NCBI RefSeq assembly: GCF_003943735.1
Contig: NZ_RJMV01000015.1
Location: 1-45,151, forward strand
DNA length: 45,151 nt
DNA from: Streptococcus sanguinis
GTDB taxonomy: Bacteria; Bacillota; Bacilli; Lactobacillales; Streptococcaceae
Direction: 5' to 3'
In this document: in pieces, positions 43,193 to 45,151 of the stretch
Layout: each line of letters begins with the position of its first letter
Numbering within the stretch: position 1 is the first letter of the stretch
Made by a program: the position numbers and the translations under genes
Notes under the pieces: generated by a model
The model's input: only the letters and a program-made list of their open reading frames with translations
Told to the model about the DNA's origin: nothing
Database searches by the model: none

Positions 43193-43318
43193 GTGAAATG
43201 TAATTTTCAAAACCTCGAAAAAGAGTCTCTAGCTAAAGGTCTATTCAATCTAAAGGCTGAATACGAGTATTTACTAAAATATTTAGATAAACTAGGCTTC
43301 GAAAAGTCCTGTTTGTGA
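43193..43318 (+). CDS. Possible 41-residue protein (GTG start)
   Basis: GGGGAGG (43181-43187) stands 5 nt before GTG 43193, which opens 42 codons with helical, Leu/Lys/Glu/Tyr-rich content (KGLFNLKAEYEYLLKYLDKL). It starts 2 nt after the stop of the broken upstream reading, as in a translationally coupled pair. It may be intact or the start of a truncated gene. No family recognised. Confidence 0.3.
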   Translation: MKCNFQNLEKESLAKGLFNLKAEYEYLLKYLDKLGFEKSCL

Positions 43319-43460
43319 AAAAATACATGCTTTCTATTTGTCAGATGATGTGGTTTGCTATAATTTTCAAGTTTTCTAAAGTTCGAATATTAGTGTTTGT
43401 TAAAATTTTAAAGCATTCTAAGCGTGAAATGCTCTGATAATCCATTTTTAAAGAGAAATA
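43319..43460. other. AT-rich decayed intergenic DNA
   Basis: There is a possible promoter (TTGTCA 43338-43343, extended -10 TGCTATAAT with -10 at 43359-43364, spacing 15) and a 36-codon ORF from ATG 43329 without a ribosome binding site. I see no clear gene. Confidence 0.4.
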
Positions 43461-43504
43461 ATCCCCATCTGAAGTTGAAGAAATCATCAGGTGGGGATAT
43501 TTTA
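43461..43504 (+). terminator. Terminator-like hairpin before the DUF6261-like gene
   Basis: ATCCCCATCTGA (43461-43472) pairs with TCAGGTGGGGAT (43487-43498) with one G-T pair, followed by ATTTTAT. It isolates the remnant region from the next gene. Confidence 0.7.
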
Positions 43505-43563
43505 TGTCTTTGATTTTGAAAAGGTGCTATTTTAGGGATAAAAAATGACATTTCAGGGCAGCC

Positions 43564-43594
43564 TTGCAAAAGATTTATCGCCACGTGCTATACT
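43564..43594 (+). promoter_or_regulatory. Promoter of the DUF6261-like gene
   Basis: Extended -10 TGCTATACT (-10 at 43589-43594) with a TTGCAA at 43564-43569; the spacing of 19 bp is long, so the TG extension probably matters more. Confidence 0.5.
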
Positions 43595-43625
43595 TAGTTC
43601 ATCAAATTATTGGAGAGGTTTTATT

Positions 43626-44378
43626 ATGACTACTAACTACACCATTCGTCCCTTGACCTATAGCAACTTTACTCACCGTGAGTTTGAAAGTTTGATGACG
43701 GATTCTCGTCAAATCATCACCGACTTTGTTAAGGCAAATAAGAACGAAGATATGTATAGTACGCACTTGGAGCCCTTTACAAGCAAGCTAGAAGAGTTCC
43801 AAAAACAGCTAGCCAGCGTGGAAAAGAAACAGACTACAAGTCTGGCTGAGGTAGATAAGGAGCGGGACAGCGCTCTGGTCGGACTCTTTACCCTGCATAG
43901 GGGATTTGCCAAGATAAAGGAAGCAAAGTTTAAGGAAGCCCACGAGACACTGGCTCCAGTCCTGACTAAGTACAAGGATATCACCAAGCATAATAATGAT
44001 GTTGCAACTGCTGAGATTAAGAGTCTCCTCAAAACTCTCAAGGAAGAGCCCTACAATGCGGCAGTGACTACGCTGGGACTCTCACCAGTGATTAGCGCAG
44101 TGACGACTGCTCAGGAAGACTATGATAAGGCCGAAGCCCTAGCGCGTGCAGCCAAGTCTGGCAAGGAAGTCGGTAAGACCAAGCAGCTGCGTACGGAAAT
44201 CTCCCGCACTTATGACCTTTTTATGCGCTATACTGCAGCCTCCGCAGAAGCCTACCCAGAGAAAGCTCACTTTGCCAAACTCCTCAAGGATCTCAACACT
44301 ATCCGAGACAGCAAGCGCCGCCTGGCCAGTCCAAATAAGAAAAACAAACCGGAACAGACTCCGGAAGTAACAGGATAA
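43626..44378 (+). CDS. Charged alpha-helical protein, DUF6261-like
   Basis: A 250-residue soluble protein with no signal peptide or membrane helix. It is nearly all helix, rich in Lys/Glu/Ala/Thr, with likely coiled coil at about 45-75 and four-helix repeats of the type KxxxDITxHNNDVATAEI. The overall look matches DUF6261 (HagB-like) proteins, which are common in Bacteroidetes and patchy in streptococci; this assignment is tentative. The start is ATG 43626, with GGAGAGG 7 nt upstream; an in-frame ATG 81 nt earlier lies before the promoter. It is a single gene between two terminators. Function unknown. Confidence 0.75.
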   Translation: MTTNYTIRPLTYSNFTHREFESLMTDSRQIITDFVKANKNEDMYSTHLEPFTSKLEEFQKQLASVEKKQTTSLAEVDKERDSALVGLFTLHRGFAKIKEAKFKEAHETLAPVLTKYKDITKHNNDVATAEIKSLLKTLKEEPYNAAVTTLGLSPVISAVTTAQEDYDKAEALARAAKSGKEVGKTKQLRTEISRTYDLFMRYTAASAEAYPEKAHFAKLLKDLNTIRDSKRRLASPNKKNKPEQTPEVTG

Positions 44379-44383
44379 AGAAT

Positions 44384-44418
44384 AATCCCTTAGAATTGTA
44401 TATTCTAGGGGATTTTTG
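44384..44418 (+). terminator. Terminator after the DUF6261-like gene
   Basis: AATCCCTTAGAAT (44384-44396) pairs with ATTCTAGGGGATT (44402-44414) with one G-T pair, then TTT. Confidence 0.85.
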
Positions 44419-44489
44419 GTGTTTAATAGATAGTGGGTAGGGAATGTGAGGATGGGAGGATAATATACATTAGATTTTTATATAAATAC

Positions 44490-44518
44490 TTTATAGAATG
44501 AGGAAAAATTGATATAAT
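44490..44518 (+). promoter_or_regulatory. Promoter of the YobI-like NTPase gene
   Basis: -35 TTTATA (44490-44495) and extended -10 TGATATAAT (-10 at 44513-44518), 17 bp apart. The leader to the ATG is about 60 nt. AGGGAGG (44571-44577) is the ribosome binding site. Confidence 0.7.
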
Positions 44519-44587
44519 AGTATGGGTATATTGATAAAGGATGTAATGTTTAAGTATTTAGTAACTTGTTAGGGAGGTATTTTGTTA

Positions 44588-45151
44588 ATGATTGACGAAA
44601 GTACGGAAAAGGAAAAAAAGTATAAGTTTCGTTCGCTTACATCGAATAAAGATGTAAAAATAAAACCAGTCATATCACATGCTCTAGAGTTTGTTATCAG
44701 TGATGTATCAGAGCCAACGAATGTGGCTATTACAGGGAACTATGGAGCTGGTAAAAGCAGTGTCATTGAGACGTTTGAGTTAGAGAAAAGAGACAAAAAG
44801 TTTATCCATATTTCTCTCGCTCAGTATGATGAAGCTAAAAAAAACGAACTTAATAACCGTGAAATTAATACAATTGAGGGAAAGATTATCAATCAATTAC
44901 TTCATCAGATTGAGCCCAACTCAATTAGAAAGTCAATTTTTAAAACACTGGATGCAGAGTCACAAATTGATCCTAAGAAAAATACAGTTTTTTTATTTTC
45001 TATTTTGCTACTGTTTTTGTATTTGAATTTATGGACTGATTTTATTAAGGATATTGATTGGCTTACTTGGACTATTCATCCGATTGTTAGACTTTCAGCA
45101 CTCGTTATCTTATTTACTTTGTTTTTTTATGGAATTTTTTATTTATTAAAG
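44588..45151 (+). CDS. YobI-like P-loop NTPase, N-terminal part (runs off the window)
   Basis: The first 188 residues of a larger protein. FRSLTSNKDVKIKPVISHALEFVISD, then NVAITGNYGAGKSSVIETFE with Walker A at residues 50-58, match the start of YobI-type P-loop NTPases. A charged segment (KNELNNREINTIEGKIINQLLHQIEP) follows. Two hydrophobic stretches come next, about 133-149 and 167-187, which would form a membrane hairpin inside the NTPase domain, as in KAP-like ATPases. ATG 44588 is chosen over TTG 44582 because AGGGAGG is 10 nt upstream. The gene is AT-rich against its neighbours, suggesting transfer. Related proteins are predicted to act in conflict or defence, but no function is proven. 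Walker B and the C-terminal effector lie outside the window. Confidence 0.8.
   Translation, partial: MIDESTEKEKKYKFRSLTSNKDVKIKPVISHALEFVISDVSEPTNVAITGNYGAGKSSVIETFELEKRDKKFIHISLAQYDEAKKNELNNREINTIEGKIINQLLHQIEPNSIRKSIFKTLDAESQIDPKKNTVFLFSILLLFLYLNLWTDFIKDIDWLTWTIHPIVRLSALVILFTLFFYGIFYLLK

Noticed and set aside
43329..43439. 36-codon ORF in the AT-rich spacer
   Set aside because: It has no ribosome binding site, overlaps a likely promoter, and has a composition expected from AT-rich noncoding DNA.
1..45151. CRISPR array, insertion sequence or integrase
   Set aside because: I saw no regularly spaced repeats, transposase or integrase frames, or terminal inverted repeats with target duplications.

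Overview
The window is a piece of a Streptococcus chromosome, most likely an oral sanguinis/gordonii-type species (genus confident, species inferred). The evidence is the complete FASII cluster in streptococcal order with FabM, FabT and FabK, the manLMN-manO-adhP block, the tsaE-GNAT-brpA cluster, the rimP-nusA-ylxR-ylxQ-infB cluster, and 5S and tRNA-Asn sequences typical of the genus. GC is moderate; the right end is visibly more AT-rich.

Layout. 1-354: the end of an rRNA operon (last bases of 23S, 5S, tRNA-Asn, terminator). 559-1923 (-): aspartate kinase. 2100-12924 (+): fabM-fabT-fabH-acpP-fabK-fabD-fabG-fabF-accB-fabZ-accC-accD-accA. These encode malonyl-CoA supply, chain elongation and unsaturated fatty acid branching, with FabT-type palindromes before fabM, fabT and fabK. 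13095-15769: an AhpD-like protein, an acyl-CoA-dehydrogenase-like flavoprotein and a TehA/SLAC1-like membrane protein. 15837-17340 (-): serS behind a T-box. 17360-19199: an autoregulated TetR / quinone-reductase-like / GNAT operon with two operator copies. 19386-24181 (-): manO, manN, manM, manL and adhP, with cre-like sites; adhP carries a one-base frameshift. 24324-27526: a Cof-type HAD phosphatase, a DUF1361 membrane protein and a purine permease with PurBox-like sites. 27563-29822: tsaE (apparently leaderless), a GNAT gene and the LCP gene lytR/brpA. 29896-33969: a small coiled-coil protein and hit (-), then ecsA-ecsB, a kinase-like phosphotransferase and trmB (+). 34045-39895: the transcription/translation operon rimP, nusA, ylxR, ylxQ, infB and rbfA, in which rimP lacks a normal start at its conserved N-terminus. 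39927-42974: nagA with a NagR-type operator, a small membrane protein, an aldo/keto reductase and a GNAT gene.

The right end (42975-45151) is accessory. It holds about 600 bp of decayed or tiny ORFs, a charged helical protein with the look of DUF6261, and the start of a YobI-like P-loop NTPase with two predicted membrane helices that runs off the window. That NTPase is the best candidate for a poorly described, possibly conflict-related system. The AhpD-like/ACAD-like/TehA-like cassette is the second.

All database names come from pattern recognition; no search was run.
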